Origin: JAJXWB01 sp047971685
Lineage (GTDB): Bacteria; Pseudomonadota; Alphaproteobacteria; Rhizobiales; Beijerinckiaceae
DNA length: 64,000 nucleotides
Direction: 5' to 3'
Assembly (NCBI GenBank): GCA_047971685.1
Contig: JBKDZW010000003.1
Location: forward strand, 1-64,000
Under the pieces are notes generated by a model that was not told where the DNA came from, made no database searches, and worked only from the letters and a program-made list of their open reading frames with translations. Below, one piece after another: positions 42,142 to 51,453 of the stretch (position 1 is its first letter; every line of letters starts with the position of its first letter). A program made the position numbers and the translations under genes.

Positions 42142-43773
42142 ATGCAGGGATTGATGATGGACATGCCGCTGCTGATCAGCGGCCTCATCAAATATGCGGC
42201 GGCAAATCATGGCGAGGCGGAGATCGTCGGGCGCGAGATCGAAGGCGATCTGCATCGCTACACTTATGCAGACGCTCATCCGCGCATTCAGAGAATGGCG
42301 CTGGCGCTGAAGCGGCTCGGCATGAAATCCGGCGACCGCGTCGGCACGCTCGCCTTCAACACGCATCGCCATTTCGAGATGTTCTACGCAGCGCCCGGCA
42401 TGAGCTACGTGCTGCACACCGTCAATCCGCGCCTGTTTCCCGATCAGCTCGTCTACATCATCAATCACGCCGAAGACCGGCTCCTGTTCATCGACCGCGC
42501 AACCGCGCCGCTTGCCGAAGCGATCGCGCCGCGCCTCGCCAGCGTCGAGGCCTTCGTGTTCATGTCGAGCCGCGAGCGCATGCCCGAACTCAATCTGCCC
42601 AAGCCCGTCCATTGCTACGAGGATCTTCTCGCCGCCGAGGACGAGACCGGATTTTCCTGGCCCGAATTCGACGAGAAGACGGCCTCGACCATCTGTTACA
42701 CATCGGGCACGACAGGAAATCCCAAGGGCGTCGTCTATTCGCACCGCGCCGCCATCTTGCAAACGATGATCTGTTCGAGCTTCGAGTTCCTGCCCGGCCA
42801 CAAGGAAGGCGTGCGCGAGACGATGTTCCCGATGGCGCCGCTGTTTCACGGCAATGGCTGGAACATGCCGTTCACCGCGCCGTTCACGGGCTCCAAGCTC
42901 GTGCTGCCCGGCCGCAATTACGAACCCGACAAGCTCTACGAACTGATCGAGGGCGAAGGCGTCACCCTGTCGGCCGGCGTGCCGAGTTTCTGGCTGATCC
43001 TGCTGGACTGGCTGGCGCGCGAGGGCAAGAAGTTCTCGACGCTTCGCGCAACGCTCTCGTCGGGCTCGGCGCCGCCGCGCGCCATGGTCGACAAGCTCAA
43101 ACGCGAATATGGCGTCGATTACATCCAGGCATGGGGCATGACCGAGGCGCTGGGCTGCACCATGCCCTCGATGCGCCCAGGCTCGGACGCGCTGAGCGAT
43201 ACGCAGAAACTCGACCGGCGCATGGTGTCGGGGCGCGCCTGTTTCGGCACGGACCTGCGCATCGTCGACGACGAAGGCAGGGAATTGCCGCGCGACGGCG
43301 CCGCCGTCGGCCATCTTCGCGCACGCGGGCCCTGGGTGTCGTCAGGCTATATGAAACTCGACGAGGGCCTGGACGCCGAGGGATGGCTTGTCACCGGCGA
43401 CATGGCGACCATCGACCCGCTCGGCCATGTCTGCCTGACCGACCGCTCCAAGGACGTCATCAAATCGGGCGGCGAATGGATTTCCTCGATCCAGGTCGAG
43501 GATGCAGCGCTCTCCCATCCCGACGTATTGCAGGCCGCCGTGATCGCCGTCGCCCACGACAAATGGCAGGAGCGCCCGCTGCTGCTGATCGTGCGCCGGC
43601 AAGGCGCGAACGTCGATGCGCAGGCGATCCTCGATCATATGCGGCCGAAGCTGGCGAGCTGGTGGATGCCCGACGCCGTGGAGTTTCTCGAAGAATTTCC
43701 GATGACCGGCACCGGCAAGGTCCAGAAGCTGGCGTTGCGAAGCCGCTACAAGGATTATCGCGTCGCCTCCTGA
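42142..43773 (+). CDS. Medium/long-chain acyl-CoA ligase
   Basis: A 543-residue AMP-forming ligase that activates a carboxylic acid to acyl-CoA. The AMP-binding motif YTSGTTGNPKGV is near 194-205, with GMTEALG, then TGDMATIDPLGHVCLTDRSKDVIKSGGEWIS (excerpt) and the catalytic Lys near the end in GTGKVQKLALR. It belongs to the AlkK/medium-chain type (family opening PLLISGLIKYAAANHG). GAGGAG lies before the ATG at 42142. A start inside the upstream repeat is possible but less likely. Confidence 0.93.
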   Translation: MQGLMMDMPLLISGLIKYAAANHGEAEIVGREIEGDLHRYTYADAHPRIQRMALALKRLGMKSGDRVGTLAFNTHRHFEMFYAAPGMSYVLHTVNPRLFPDQLVYIINHAEDRLLFIDRATAPLAEAIAPRLASVEAFVFMSSRERMPELNLPKPVHCYEDLLAAEDETGFSWPEFDEKTASTICYTSGTTGNPKGVVYSHRAAILQTMICSSFEFLPGHKEGVRETMFPMAPLFHGNGWNMPFTAPFTGSKLVLPGRNYEPDKLYELIEGEGVTLSAGVPSFWLILLDWLAREGKKFSTLRATLSSGSAPPRAMVDKLKREYGVDYIQAWGMTEALGCTMPSMRPGSDALSDTQKLDRRMVSGRACFGTDLRIVDDEGRELPRDGAAVGHLRARGPWVSSGYMKLDEGLDAEGWLVTGDMATIDPLGHVCLTDRSKDVIKSGGEWISSIQVEDAALSHPDVLQAAVIAVAHDKWQERPLLLIVRRQGANVDAQAILDHMRPKLASWWMPDAVEFLEEFPMTGTGKVQKLALRSRYKDYRVAS

Positions 43774-43942
43774 TTTTACGATCGGCGACTTGTGTTGCCA
43801 TGGCGACACGATCGGCGAAAACTTGACGAGAGCCTTGCTTCCAGCCGTTGCAACGCCACGGGCTCTTGGTCAGACTGCGGCCGGAATCGCGCTACCCGCA
43901 GATGTGGCGGTGGATATTTCTGGATTTCTAAGGAATTTAATC

Positions 43943-44542
43943 ATGCGGCGACAGATCATCGCACTTGCCTGCGCGCTCAGCGGTTTCATGGCGGCAGGCG
44001 CCGCCATCGCGGCGCAAGGCGTCGAATACGACCCTCTGACTCATCAGCCGCTGATTCAGGCGCCGGGCGCATTCGCCCGCGACGGCCGGCCGCTGGCGAC
44101 CGCCATCCCGCGCGAGACGGTCTATTTCAACGGCAGATACGCGCCGGGCACCATTGTCATCTCGACCGCCGAGCGTCGGCTCTATTTCGTGCTGCCCGGC
44201 GGACAGGCGATCAAATATGGCGTGGGCGTCGGCCGCCCGGGCTTTGAATGGTCGGGCGTCAAGACAGTGTCGATGAAGCGCGAATGGCCGGACTGGAGGC
44301 CGCCTGCGCAGATGTTGCGCCGCCGTCCCGATCTGCCGCGCCACATGAAGGGCGGCCTTTCCAATCCGCTCGGCGCGCGCGCCATGTATCTCGGCGGAAC
44401 GCTCTATCGCATCCACGGCTCCAACGAGCCGGAGACGATCGGCCAGGCCGTGTCGTCGGGCTGCATCCGCATGACCAATGAAGACGTGGTCGACCTCTAT
44501 GATCGCGTCCGCGTCGGCACCAAGGTCGTCGTGATGCGCTGA
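43943..44542 (+). CDS. L,D-transpeptidase (YkuD), exported
   Basis: A 199-residue protein. A signal peptide spans about 1-24 (ending AIAA). The YkuD domain (from about 70) has the catalytic HGSNEPETIG (H158) and SSGCIRMTNED (C174). It makes 3-3 cross-links in peptidoglycan or attaches proteins to it. TAAGGA lies 12 bases before the ATG. A strong terminator follows. Confidence 0.95.
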   Translation: MRRQIIALACALSGFMAAGAAIAAQGVEYDPLTHQPLIQAPGAFARDGRPLATAIPRETVYFNGRYAPGTIVISTAERRLYFVLPGGQAIKYGVGVGRPGFEWSGVKTVSMKREWPDWRPPAQMLRRRPDLPRHMKGGLSNPLGARAMYLGGTLYRIHGSNEPETIGQAVSSGCIRMTNEDVVDLYDRVRVGTKVVVMR

Positions 44543-44583
44543 GCGCAAAGCTCTGTATGAATTCAAGCTTCTGCGTGAATTAA

Positions 44584-44611
44584 AGAGGCCCGGACCTGCG
44601 TCCGGGCCTCT
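44584..44611. terminator. Bidirectional terminator between the L,D-transpeptidase and DUF971 genes
   Basis: A perfect 12-bp stem (AGAGGCCCGGAC, loop CTGC, GTCCGGGCCTCT) is followed by TATTTT on the plus strand and TTTAATT on the minus strand. It serves both convergent genes. Confidence 0.85.
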
Positions 44612-44650
44612 TATTTTGGAGCGCATCCTGCTTCAATGGCTTTTCGCGCC

Positions 44651-45004
44651 TCAGCGCGCCAGTCCCTTCTGCGCCAGAGCCGCCACATAACGCGCCCAGA
44701 TCGCCTCCTGATCGCGGCCAAGTTCGGCCAGATATTTCCAGGAAAAGATGCCGGTATCGTGCCCGTCGTCAAACTCCAGACGGATGGCGTAATTGCCGAC
44801 CGGGGCGATTTCGCTGATACGCACGTTTTTCTTGCCGCCGACCGTCTTGCGCTCGGCGGCGGCGTGGCCCTGCACTTCCGCGCTCGGACTCTCGACGCGC
44901 AGAAATTCGGCGGAATAATCGTAGACGCTTGCGTCGTCGAACTGGATCGTCAGCCGCGTTCCATTGTCGTGCAATCTGATTTCGCTCGGCCAGGCTTCCG
45001 TCAT
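44651..45004 (-). CDS. DUF971 (GBBH-like N-terminal domain) protein
   Basis: A 117-residue stand-alone DUF971 domain: EIRLHDNGTRLTIQFDD near 8-24, YSAEFLRVESPSAEVQGH, and YAIRLEFDDGHDTGIFSWKYL near 72-92. The same fold is the N-terminal domain of gamma-butyrobetaine hydroxylase; stand-alone forms often occur near iron-sulfur or molybdopterin genes. It is divergent from moaA, 100 bases away. Confidence 0.9.
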   Translation of the reverse strand: MTEAWPSEIRLHDNGTRLTIQFDDASVYDYSAEFLRVESPSAEVQGHAAAERKTVGGKKNVRISEIAPVGNYAIRLEFDDGHDTGIFSWKYLAELGRDQEAIWARYVAALAQKGLAR

Positions 45005-45104
45005 TTGCCCATCTCCCCCTCCGTCCGCCGGCTTGCCCCGAAGGCCGCTTTCCCGGCCGCCGGCGCGCTATATATAATTCGGCGACAAAGGATATAAGGC
45101 GCCC

Positions 45105-46136
45105 ATGAACGTATCCGCCACCCCATCGGTCAAACCGTCGCAGGATCTGGTCGATCCCTTCGGGCGGGCGATCACCTATGTGCGCGTATCGGTGACGGAT
45201 CGGTGCGATTTTCGCTGCGTCTACTGCATGTCCGAGGACATGCAGTTTCTGCCGAAGCGCGACCTGCTCACTCTTGAGGAACTGGACCGGCTCTGCTCGG
45301 CCTTTGTGGCGCGCGGCACGCGAAAACTGCGGATCACCGGCGGCGAGCCGCTTGTGCGACGCGGCATCATGACCCTGTTCCGCAGCCTGTCGCGCCATAT
45401 AGCCTCAGGCGCCTTGCATGAGCTGACGCTCACCACAAACGGGTCGCTCCTGTCGCGCCATGCCGGGGAATTGGCCGATTGCGGCGTCAGGCGCATCAAT
45501 GTCTCGATAGACACGCTGGATGCGGCGAAGTTCAGGGAGATCACGCGGCGCGGCGATCTCGGCGGCGTGCTCGCCGGGCTCGACGCCGCCCAGAAGGCCG
45601 GGCTGGCGGTCAAGATCAACGCGGTGGCGCTCAAGGGCGTCAACGAGGCGGAAGTCTTCGATCTCGTGAAATTCGCGCATGGGCGCGGCATGGACATGAC
45701 TTTCATCGAGGTCATGCCGCTTGGCGAGATCGAGAGGGAGCGCTTCGACCAATATTGGCCGTTGAACGAGGTGCGCGAAAAGCTGGCCGAGCAGGTCACG
45801 CTCGAGGCGACCGATTATACGACCGGCGGCCCTGCCCGTTATTTTCGCGCCAAGGAGACGGGCGGGCGGATTGGCTTCATCACCCCGCTCACCCACAATT
45901 TCTGCGAGAGCTGCAACCGTGTGCGCGTAACGTGCACGGGCACGCTCTACATGTGCCTGGGCCAGGAGGACGCCGCCGACCTGCGCGCTCCGCTGCGCGC
46001 GTCGGCGACCAACGAGGCGCTCGACGCCGCGCTCGAGGCCGCGATCGCCCGCAAGCCCCGGGGTCACGATTTCATCATCGACCGTGCGACAAACCAGCCC
46101 GCGATCGCCCGCCACATGAGCGTGACTGGGGGCTGA
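45105..46136 (+). CDS. moaA: GTP 3',8-cyclase (molybdenum cofactor biosynthesis protein A)
   Basis: A 343-residue radical SAM enzyme for the first step of molybdopterin synthesis. The SAM cluster cysteines are C34, C38 and C41 (CDFRCVYC), and the C-terminal cluster cysteines are in NFCESCNRVRVTCTG (about 265-279). It ends in GG, as expected for MoaA's functional C-terminal tail. No moaC or moeA is adjacent. It would support the molybdenum enzyme at 0.4-4.7 kb. Confidence 0.96.
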   Translation: MNVSATPSVKPSQDLVDPFGRAITYVRVSVTDRCDFRCVYCMSEDMQFLPKRDLLTLEELDRLCSAFVARGTRKLRITGGEPLVRRGIMTLFRSLSRHIASGALHELTLTTNGSLLSRHAGELADCGVRRINVSIDTLDAAKFREITRRGDLGGVLAGLDAAQKAGLAVKINAVALKGVNEAEVFDLVKFAHGRGMDMTFIEVMPLGEIERERFDQYWPLNEVREKLAEQVTLEATDYTTGGPARYFRAKETGGRIGFITPLTHNFCESCNRVRVTCTGTLYMCLGQEDAADLRAPLRASATNEALDAALEAAIARKPRGHDFIIDRATNQPAIARHMSVTGG

Positions 46137-46252
46137 GCGCCTTCCGGACGATCCTTTTCTCCCCCTTTCGGAAGCCTCGCAAAAGGCATAATCTCGTCTT
46201 GCCTCAAGAGTCGGTTGGAACCGGCCGCGACAGGCGGGGGAGAGGGAGAGGA

Positions 46253-46801
46253 ATGAATTTCCTTTTGAACGTCAGCCGCGCCATCGACGCCACGCAGGAG
46301 CGTTTCGGCAAGGCGTTGAGTTGGCTGATTCTGGCCGCCGTGCTCGTATCCTCGGTCAACGCCACGGTGCGCTTCGCCTTCAATTCAAGCTCGAACGCCT
46401 GGCTTGAACTGCAATGGTATCTGTTCAGCGCGGTCTTCCTGCTCGGGGCCGGCTATACGCTGCTCAAGAACGAACACATCAAGATCGACATTGTGAACTC
46501 GCATCTGCCGCAGGGCCTGCGCAACGCCATTGAATTGTTCGGCCACGTCTTCTTTCTCGGCTCGTTCTGCCTGGTCATGATCTATCTGGGCATACCGTTC
46601 TTCCGGCGCTCCTACGTCGAACACGAATATTCGGCGAGCGCCGGCGGCCTTCTCGTGTGGCCTGCAAAGCTGCTCATTCCCGTCGGTTTCGCCATTCTCC
46701 TCATTCAGGGCGTGTCGGAATTCATCAAGCGCGTCGCGGTCATGCGCGGCATGATCCCCGACCCGCACGAAAACGCGCGCGGCCACGGCGTCGAAAGCTG
46801 A
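46253..46801 (+). CDS. TRAP transporter small permease (DctQ)
   Basis: A 182-residue membrane protein with four hydrophobic segments (about 21-43, 59-76, 96-119 and 138-162), the DctQ pattern, and WLELQWYLFSAVFLLGAGYTL (excerpt) as the signature segment. GAGGA precedes the ATG. It is separated from the large permease gene by ten bases. Together they form the sodium-coupled uptake unit, with the binding protein encoded opposite at 48579. Confidence 0.92.
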   Translation: MNFLLNVSRAIDATQERFGKALSWLILAAVLVSSVNATVRFAFNSSSNAWLELQWYLFSAVFLLGAGYTLLKNEHIKIDIVNSHLPQGLRNAIELFGHVFFLGSFCLVMIYLGIPFFRRSYVEHEYSASAGGLLVWPAKLLIPVGFAILLIQGVSEFIKRVAVMRGMIPDPHENARGHGVES

Positions 46802-46811
46802 GGAGCGGCCC

Positions 46812-48482
46812 ATGGCTCATTTCATCGCGCAGAACATGGCGCCGATCATGTTCGCCTCGCTCGTCGTCGTCCTGCTGCTCGGCTATCCCGTCGCCTTCTC
46901 GCTCGCAGCCATCGGCCTGTTCTATTTCGTCATAGGCGTGGAACTCGCCCCTATTTCGGGCGGCAGCATCAATCTCGACTGGAACCTGCTGCTGGCGCTG
47001 CCCGAGCGCGTCTTCGGCGTGATGAACAACGACACGCTGCTCGCCATTCCATTCTTCACATTCATGGGGCTGATACTCGAACGCTCGGGCATGGCCGAAG
47101 ATCTGCTCGACACGATCGGGCAATTGTTCGGGCCGGTGCGCGGCGGGCTTGCCTATGCCGTCATCTTCGTCGGCGCGCTTCTGGCGGCCACGACCGGCGT
47201 TGTCGCCGCCTCCGTCATTTCGATGGGGCTGATCTCGCTGCCGATCATGCTGCGCTACGGCTACGACCGGCGGCTCGCCACCGGCGTGATCGCGGCGTCC
47301 GGCACGCTGGCGCAGATCATTCCGCCCTCGCTCGTTCTCATCGTCACCGCCGACCAGCTCGGCCGCTCGGTCGGCGACATGTATAAGGGCGCGCTGATCC
47401 CTGGCCTCGTGCTGTCGTCGCTTTATGCGGGCTATGTGTTTCTGGTGAGCGTCGTCAAGCCCGAGGCCGCCCCCGCGCTGCCCAAGGAAGCGCGCACGCT
47501 GGGCTCGGGCGTAGGCTCGCTCGTCGCGCTGATTGCGGCGTCGGCCATCGTCTTTTACGCCGCGTCCTTGTGGCTGAAACAATCCAACCCGCACATGCCC
47601 CCGGATAATGTCGCGATCTGGGCGGGCACGGTCGCCATCGTCTTCGCCTATGCGCTGGCGGCGCTCAACGAAAGGCTGAAACTGGGATTGCTGTCGCGGC
47701 TCTCCTCGCAGGTCGTGATCGTTCTGGTGCCGCCGCTGGCGCTGATCTTTCTGGTGCTCGGCACGATCTTCGTCGGCATAGCCACGCCGACCGAGGGCGG
47801 CGCGATGGGCGCGATGGGCGCGCTCATCCTGGCCATCGCCAAGCGACGCCTGACCCTGGACCTCCTGAAACAGGCCATGGACACGACCGCCAAACTCTCG
47901 GCTTTCGTCGTCTTCATCCTGCTCGGCGCGCGTGTGTTCTCGCTCACCTTCTACGCGGTCAACGGCCACACATGGGTCGAACATCTTCTGACCTCGCTGC
48001 CCGGCGGCGAAATCGGCTTCCTGATCGTCGTCAACCTGCTCGTTTTCTTCCTCGCCTTCTTCCTGGACTTCTTCGAGCTGGCCTTCATCGTCATTCCGCT
48101 GCTGGCCCCGGCTGCGGAAAAGCTCGGCATAGACCTCATCTGGTTCGGCGTCATTCTGGGCGTGAACATGCAGACGAGCTTCATGCATCCGCCATTCGGC
48201 TTTGCGCTTTTCTATCTGCGCTCGGTCGCGCCGATATCGGAGTTCATCGATCGCGTGACGGGCAAGAAAATGGCGCCCGTCACCACGGGACAAATCTATA
48301 TGGGCGCCATTCCCTTCGTGGTGATCCAGATCATCATGGTGATCCTTGTCATCACCATTCCCTCGATGGTCCTGATCTACAAATCCGGCGACGTGAAGCT
48401 CAACCAGAAGCAGATCGAGCAGCAGTTCCAGCAGATCGCGCCGCCGCCCGGCAGCGACGAACCGCCGCCGCTGAAATTCTGA
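46812..48482 (+). CDS. TRAP transporter large permease (DctM)
   Basis: A 556-residue membrane protein with some 12-13 hydrophobic segments. Signature regions are PFFTFMGLILERSGMAEDLL, ATTGVVAASVISMGLISLP (excerpt), ASGTLAQIIPPSLVLIV and the repeat-2 PTEGGAMGAMGALI. It is longer than the common 425-residue DctM: an insertion of roughly 90-100 residues after the middle (about 217-305) carries two extra hydrophobic segments, and a charged, Gln/Pro-rich tail follows. This matches the long-DctM subgroup that pairs with TakP-like binding proteins for 2-oxo acids. Confidence 0.92.
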   Translation: MAHFIAQNMAPIMFASLVVVLLLGYPVAFSLAAIGLFYFVIGVELAPISGGSINLDWNLLLALPERVFGVMNNDTLLAIPFFTFMGLILERSGMAEDLLDTIGQLFGPVRGGLAYAVIFVGALLAATTGVVAASVISMGLISLPIMLRYGYDRRLATGVIAASGTLAQIIPPSLVLIVTADQLGRSVGDMYKGALIPGLVLSSLYAGYVFLVSVVKPEAAPALPKEARTLGSGVGSLVALIAASAIVFYAASLWLKQSNPHMPPDNVAIWAGTVAIVFAYALAALNERLKLGLLSRLSSQVVIVLVPPLALIFLVLGTIFVGIATPTEGGAMGAMGALILAIAKRRLTLDLLKQAMDTTAKLSAFVVFILLGARVFSLTFYAVNGHTWVEHLLTSLPGGEIGFLIVVNLLVFFLAFFLDFFELAFIVIPLLAPAAEKLGIDLIWFGVILGVNMQTSFMHPPFGFALFYLRSVAPISEFIDRVTGKKMAPVTTGQIYMGAIPFVVIQIIMVILVITIPSMVLIYKSGDVKLNQKQIEQQFQQIAPPPGSDEPPPLKF

Positions 48483-48490
48483 GGCGGCGG

Positions 48491-48528
48491 GCGGCAAGTC
48501 CGTCAATAAGCGGCAAGTCCATCAATGA
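48491..48528. repeat. 19-bp tandem duplication
   Basis: GCGGCAAGTCCGTCAATAA (48491-48509) is followed by GCGGCAAGTCCATCAATGA (48510-48528), two differences, between the dctM stop and the shared terminator. Confidence 0.75.
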
Positions 48529-48530
48529 AA

Positions 48531-48558
48531 AAGGCCCGGGACTTTCGTCCCGGGCCTT
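48531..48558. terminator. Shared terminator between dctM and the binding-protein gene
   Basis: A perfect 12-bp stem (AAGGCCCGGGAC, loop TTTC, GTCCCGGGCCTT). On the minus strand it is followed by TTTCATT, making a good terminator for the binding-protein gene; on the plus strand the T-run is weaker. Confidence 0.8.
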
Positions 48559-48578
48559 GTTGCATGCAGGGCCTGCAA

Positions 48579-49673
48579 TCAACCTTTGGCGCGCTGGCGC
48601 ACCATGAAATTGTCGTAGCCGTATTCGGCGACCTGCCACCACAAATATTCGTCGTTGCGGAAGGCCATGTAGGAATCGTGGATCTTCTTGAACTTCGTGC
48701 TCTTGGCGGAAAGTTCTGCATAAAGCTCGTTGGACGCCTTGTAAGCGGCTTCGAGAATTTCCGTCGAGAAGGGGCGCAGCTTGGTGCCGCCGGCGACCAG
48801 ACGCTTCAGCGCGCCCGGATTGAGCGCGTCGTATTTGGACTGGATGTTGACGTTGGACATGGCGCAGGCCGTCTTCAGCACGGACTGATAGGCTTTCGGC
48901 AGACTGTTGAACTTCTCGCGGTTGACGACATAGTGCAGGCAGGTGCCGCCTTCCCAGAAGCCGGGATAATAATAGTAAGGCGCGACCTTGTTGAAGCCGA
49001 GCTTCTCGTCGTCATAGGGGCCGACCCATTCGGCGGCGTCGATCGTGCCCTTTTCAAGCGCGGGATAGATGTCGCCACCCGCAATCTGCTGCGGCACGGC
49101 GCCAAGCTTCTGCATGACGGCGCCCGCCATGCCGGCGATGCGGAACTTCAGGCCCTTGAGATCGTCTACTGTCTTGATCTCATTGCGGAACCAGCCGCCC
49201 ATCTGCGTTCCGGTATTGCCGCCGGGGAAAGCGATGAGATTATAGCTGCTGAGAAAATCGTCGATCAGCTCATTGCCGCCGCCATGGTAGAACCAAGCGT
49301 TCTCCTGACGCGCATTGAGGCCGAAGGGGACGGCCGCGCCGAAGCAGAAGGTCGGATCCTTGCCCCAATAATAATAAAGCGCGGTCTGGCCGATCTCGAC
49401 GGTTCCGCTCTGGGCGGCGTCAAGGGCGCCGGGTCCGGGGACGATTTCGCCGGCCGCAAAGCATTGAATCTGAAATTTGCCGTCCGTCATCTCGGATATG
49501 GCTTTGGTCATAACTTCGGCGCCGCCGAACAGGGTGTCGAGCGATTTGGGGAAGCTGGACGTCAGCCGCCATTTTACTTCCGGAGCGGACTGGGCGATGG
49601 CGGGGGCGGCAATGCCGACGCCGGCGCCGGCAAGGGCCGCCGTCTTGAGAAATTTTCTTCTTTCAACCGTCAT
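48579..49673 (-). CDS. TRAP transporter substrate-binding protein (DctP family, TakP-like)
   Basis: A 364-residue periplasmic binding protein with a Tat signal (RRKFLKTAALAGAGVGIAAP) and a mature DctP fold: WRLTSSFPKSLDTLFGGAE near 36-54, FRIAGMAGAVMQKLGA, and EWVGPYDDEKLGF. The GMAGAVMQ and WVGPYDD segments match the TakP group that binds 2-oxo acids such as pyruvate. Probably Tat-exported and folded in the cytoplasm first. The gene faces the DctQM genes instead of preceding them. GAGGGAG precedes the ATG. Confidence 0.92.
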   Translation of the reverse strand: MTVERRKFLKTAALAGAGVGIAAPAIAQSAPEVKWRLTSSFPKSLDTLFGGAEVMTKAISEMTDGKFQIQCFAAGEIVPGPGALDAAQSGTVEIGQTALYYYWGKDPTFCFGAAVPFGLNARQENAWFYHGGGNELIDDFLSSYNLIAFPGGNTGTQMGGWFRNEIKTVDDLKGLKFRIAGMAGAVMQKLGAVPQQIAGGDIYPALEKGTIDAAEWVGPYDDEKLGFNKVAPYYYYPGFWEGGTCLHYVVNREKFNSLPKAYQSVLKTACAMSNVNIQSKYDALNPGALKRLVAGGTKLRPFSTEILEAAYKASNELYAELSAKSTKFKKIHDSYMAFRNDEYLWWQVAEYGYDNFMVRQRAKG

Positions 49674-49878
49674 GTCTTTCTCCCTCGAATGCCGGCCGCG
49701 CCACGCCGCAGCGCAGACGCGGGCCAGCGCAGGCTTGGAGATAAGCACATAAGCGGCTGGCGGCGAAGCAAATTACGCGGGCAAGCCGCCCGGCGGCCGC
49801 GCCGGCGAACGCGGCATGCGCCGCAATTCCCGTGAAAGAGCCGAACAGGCGGGGATGCAGGCGGGCTTGCGCAACCAA

Positions 49879-49905
49879 AACGCCGCCGGCAGAACCGGCG
49901 GCGTT
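49879..49905 (-). terminator. Terminator after the Gly/Tyr-rich gene
   Basis: On the minus strand a perfect 11-bp stem (AACGCCGCCGG/CCGGCGGCGTT, loop TTCTG) runs into GTTTTGG. It lies 35 bases past the stop of the 49941-50273 gene. Confidence 0.7.
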
Positions 49906-49940
49906 GCAACGATGGGCGGCGACGATGACGGCCAGGATTG

Positions 49941-50273
49941 TCAGTAGCAGGCCACGCGCACGCGCTGGTAGCCGAGGAAATTGCCCCAAGCGTCGTAGAC
50001 CGGCTGATTGGCGATGCAGCCATAATTATTGTATGCGCCTGCCGCCATGGCGCCGAGCGCCAGGCCGCCGATGGCGCCGGCGATCCACGGGCCGGCGCCG
50101 TAGCCGCCACGATAGCCGCGATAACCACGATAACCCCAGCCGCCGCCGTAGCCATATCCGGGGCGATAGCCGTGGCGGCCCCATGCATCGGCAGGCGTGA
50201 TCGTGGCCGCCATTGTCACGCCAAGCGTCAACGCGGCGAGGCCGGCGGTGAAAATTTTGCGGAAACGAGTCAT
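49941..50273 (-). CDS. Small exported Gly/Tyr-rich protein
   Basis: A 110-residue protein. The signal peptide (1-30) ends in TPADA. A central Gly/Tyr/Arg-rich stretch follows (GYGYGGGWGYRGYRGYRGG), then a hydrophobic Gly/Ala segment (about 61-80) and a C-terminal YDAWGNFLGYQRVRVAC with two cysteines. This layout is common among small exported Hyphomicrobiales proteins of unknown role; the Gly segment may be a membrane anchor or an assembly domain. AAGGAG precedes the ATG. Confidence 0.75.
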   Translation of the reverse strand: MTRFRKIFTAGLAALTLGVTMAATITPADAWGRHGYRPGYGYGGGWGYRGYRGYRGGYGAGPWIAGAIGGLALGAMAAGAYNNYGCIANQPVYDAWGNFLGYQRVRVACY

Positions 50274-50560
50274 GGGGATCTCCTTTCTCCAGCGGATAGC
50301 CGGAATCCATGCGAAATTCCTGATGCGCCACTATTGGCCAGCGCCCCTGAATGCCGGCTGAATGGTTCATGGCAAGACAATGGCCTACACCCCGACCTTG
50401 GCCATATTCCGACATATTCGCAGCAAGATGCGTTGATCTGTCTCCCACGAAGACCCGGCATTGCGCGTCTTGCGCCAGACCGCGATCGGATCGGCCTTGC
50501 CGAGCCGGCGCGCGCTGTGGCATGCCAGCATCGCAACCCATTCTGCGAGAGGCGCGTTCA

Positions 50561-51430
50561 ATGACCAAAGTCGCTTTCCTGGGCCTCGGCGTCATGGGCT
50601 TTCCCATGGCCGGCCACCTCAAGACCAAGGGCGGCTGCGACGTCGTCGTCTACAATCGTTCGGCGGCCAAGGCCAAGGCATGGGTCGGGAAGTTCGGCGG
50701 CGCCGCCGCGCCGACCCCGCGCGAGGCGGCCAAAGATTGCGACATGGTTTTCGCCTGCGTCGGCAATGACGACGATCTGCGCGCGGTCGTGCTTGGGGCG
50801 GACGGCGCCTTCGCCGGCATGAAGAAAGGTGCGATTTTCGTCGATCACACAACGGCGTCGGCCGAAGTCGCGCGCCAATTGCATGCAGCCGGCGCCGAAC
50901 GCGGCGTGGCCTTTATCGACGCGCCGGTATCGGGCGGACAGGCGGGCGCCGAGAATGGCGTTTTGACGGTGATGTGCGGCGGCGACGCGGCCCCCTACGC
51001 CAAGGCCGAACCGATCATCGCGGCGTTTGCGCGCGCCTGCCGTTTGATGGGGCCTTCGGGCGCGGGCCAGCTCACCAAAATGGTCAACCAGATCTGCATC
51101 GCCGGTCTTGTGCAAGGGCTTTCGGAAGGCCTGCATTTCGCGCAGAAGGCGGGCCTCGACGGCGAAGCGGTCGTCGCCGTCATTTCCAAGGGCGCGGCGC
51201 AATCCTGGCAGATGGAGAACCGCTACAAGACCATGCTCGACGGCAAGTTCGATTTCGGTTTCGCCGTCGACTGGATGCGCAAGGATCTGTCTATCTGTCT
51301 TGCCGAAGCGCGCAACAATGGCGCGACGCTGCCGGTCACCGCCGTGGTCGATCAGTTCTACGCCGAAGTCCAGAAGATGGGCGGCAAGCGCTGGGACACA
51401 TCGAGCCTGATCGCGCGCCTCAACCGCTGA
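50561..51430 (+). CDS. 3-hydroxyisobutyrate dehydrogenase-family enzyme
   Basis: A 289-residue NAD(P)-dependent beta-hydroxyacid dehydrogenase. The dinucleotide-binding GLGVMGFPMAG is near 8-18, the substrate-binding FIDAPVSGG near 118-126, and the catalytic K173 is in LTKMVNQI. The family includes 3-hydroxyisobutyrate, tartronate-semialdehyde and 6-phosphogluconate-like enzymes; the closest fit is HIBADH, but the substrate is not certain. The ATG at 50561 has GAGAGG upstream; the frame extends further. Confidence 0.9.
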   Translation: MTKVAFLGLGVMGFPMAGHLKTKGGCDVVVYNRSAAKAKAWVGKFGGAAAPTPREAAKDCDMVFACVGNDDDLRAVVLGADGAFAGMKKGAIFVDHTTASAEVARQLHAAGAERGVAFIDAPVSGGQAGAENGVLTVMCGGDAAPYAKAEPIIAAFARACRLMGPSGAGQLTKMVNQICIAGLVQGLSEGLHFAQKAGLDGEAVVAVISKGAAQSWQMENRYKTMLDGKFDFGFAVDWMRKDLSICLAEARNNGATLPVTAVVDQFYAEVQKMGGKRWDTSSLIARLNR

Positions 51431-51453
51431 GATCGCAGCGACAGCTACAACCG

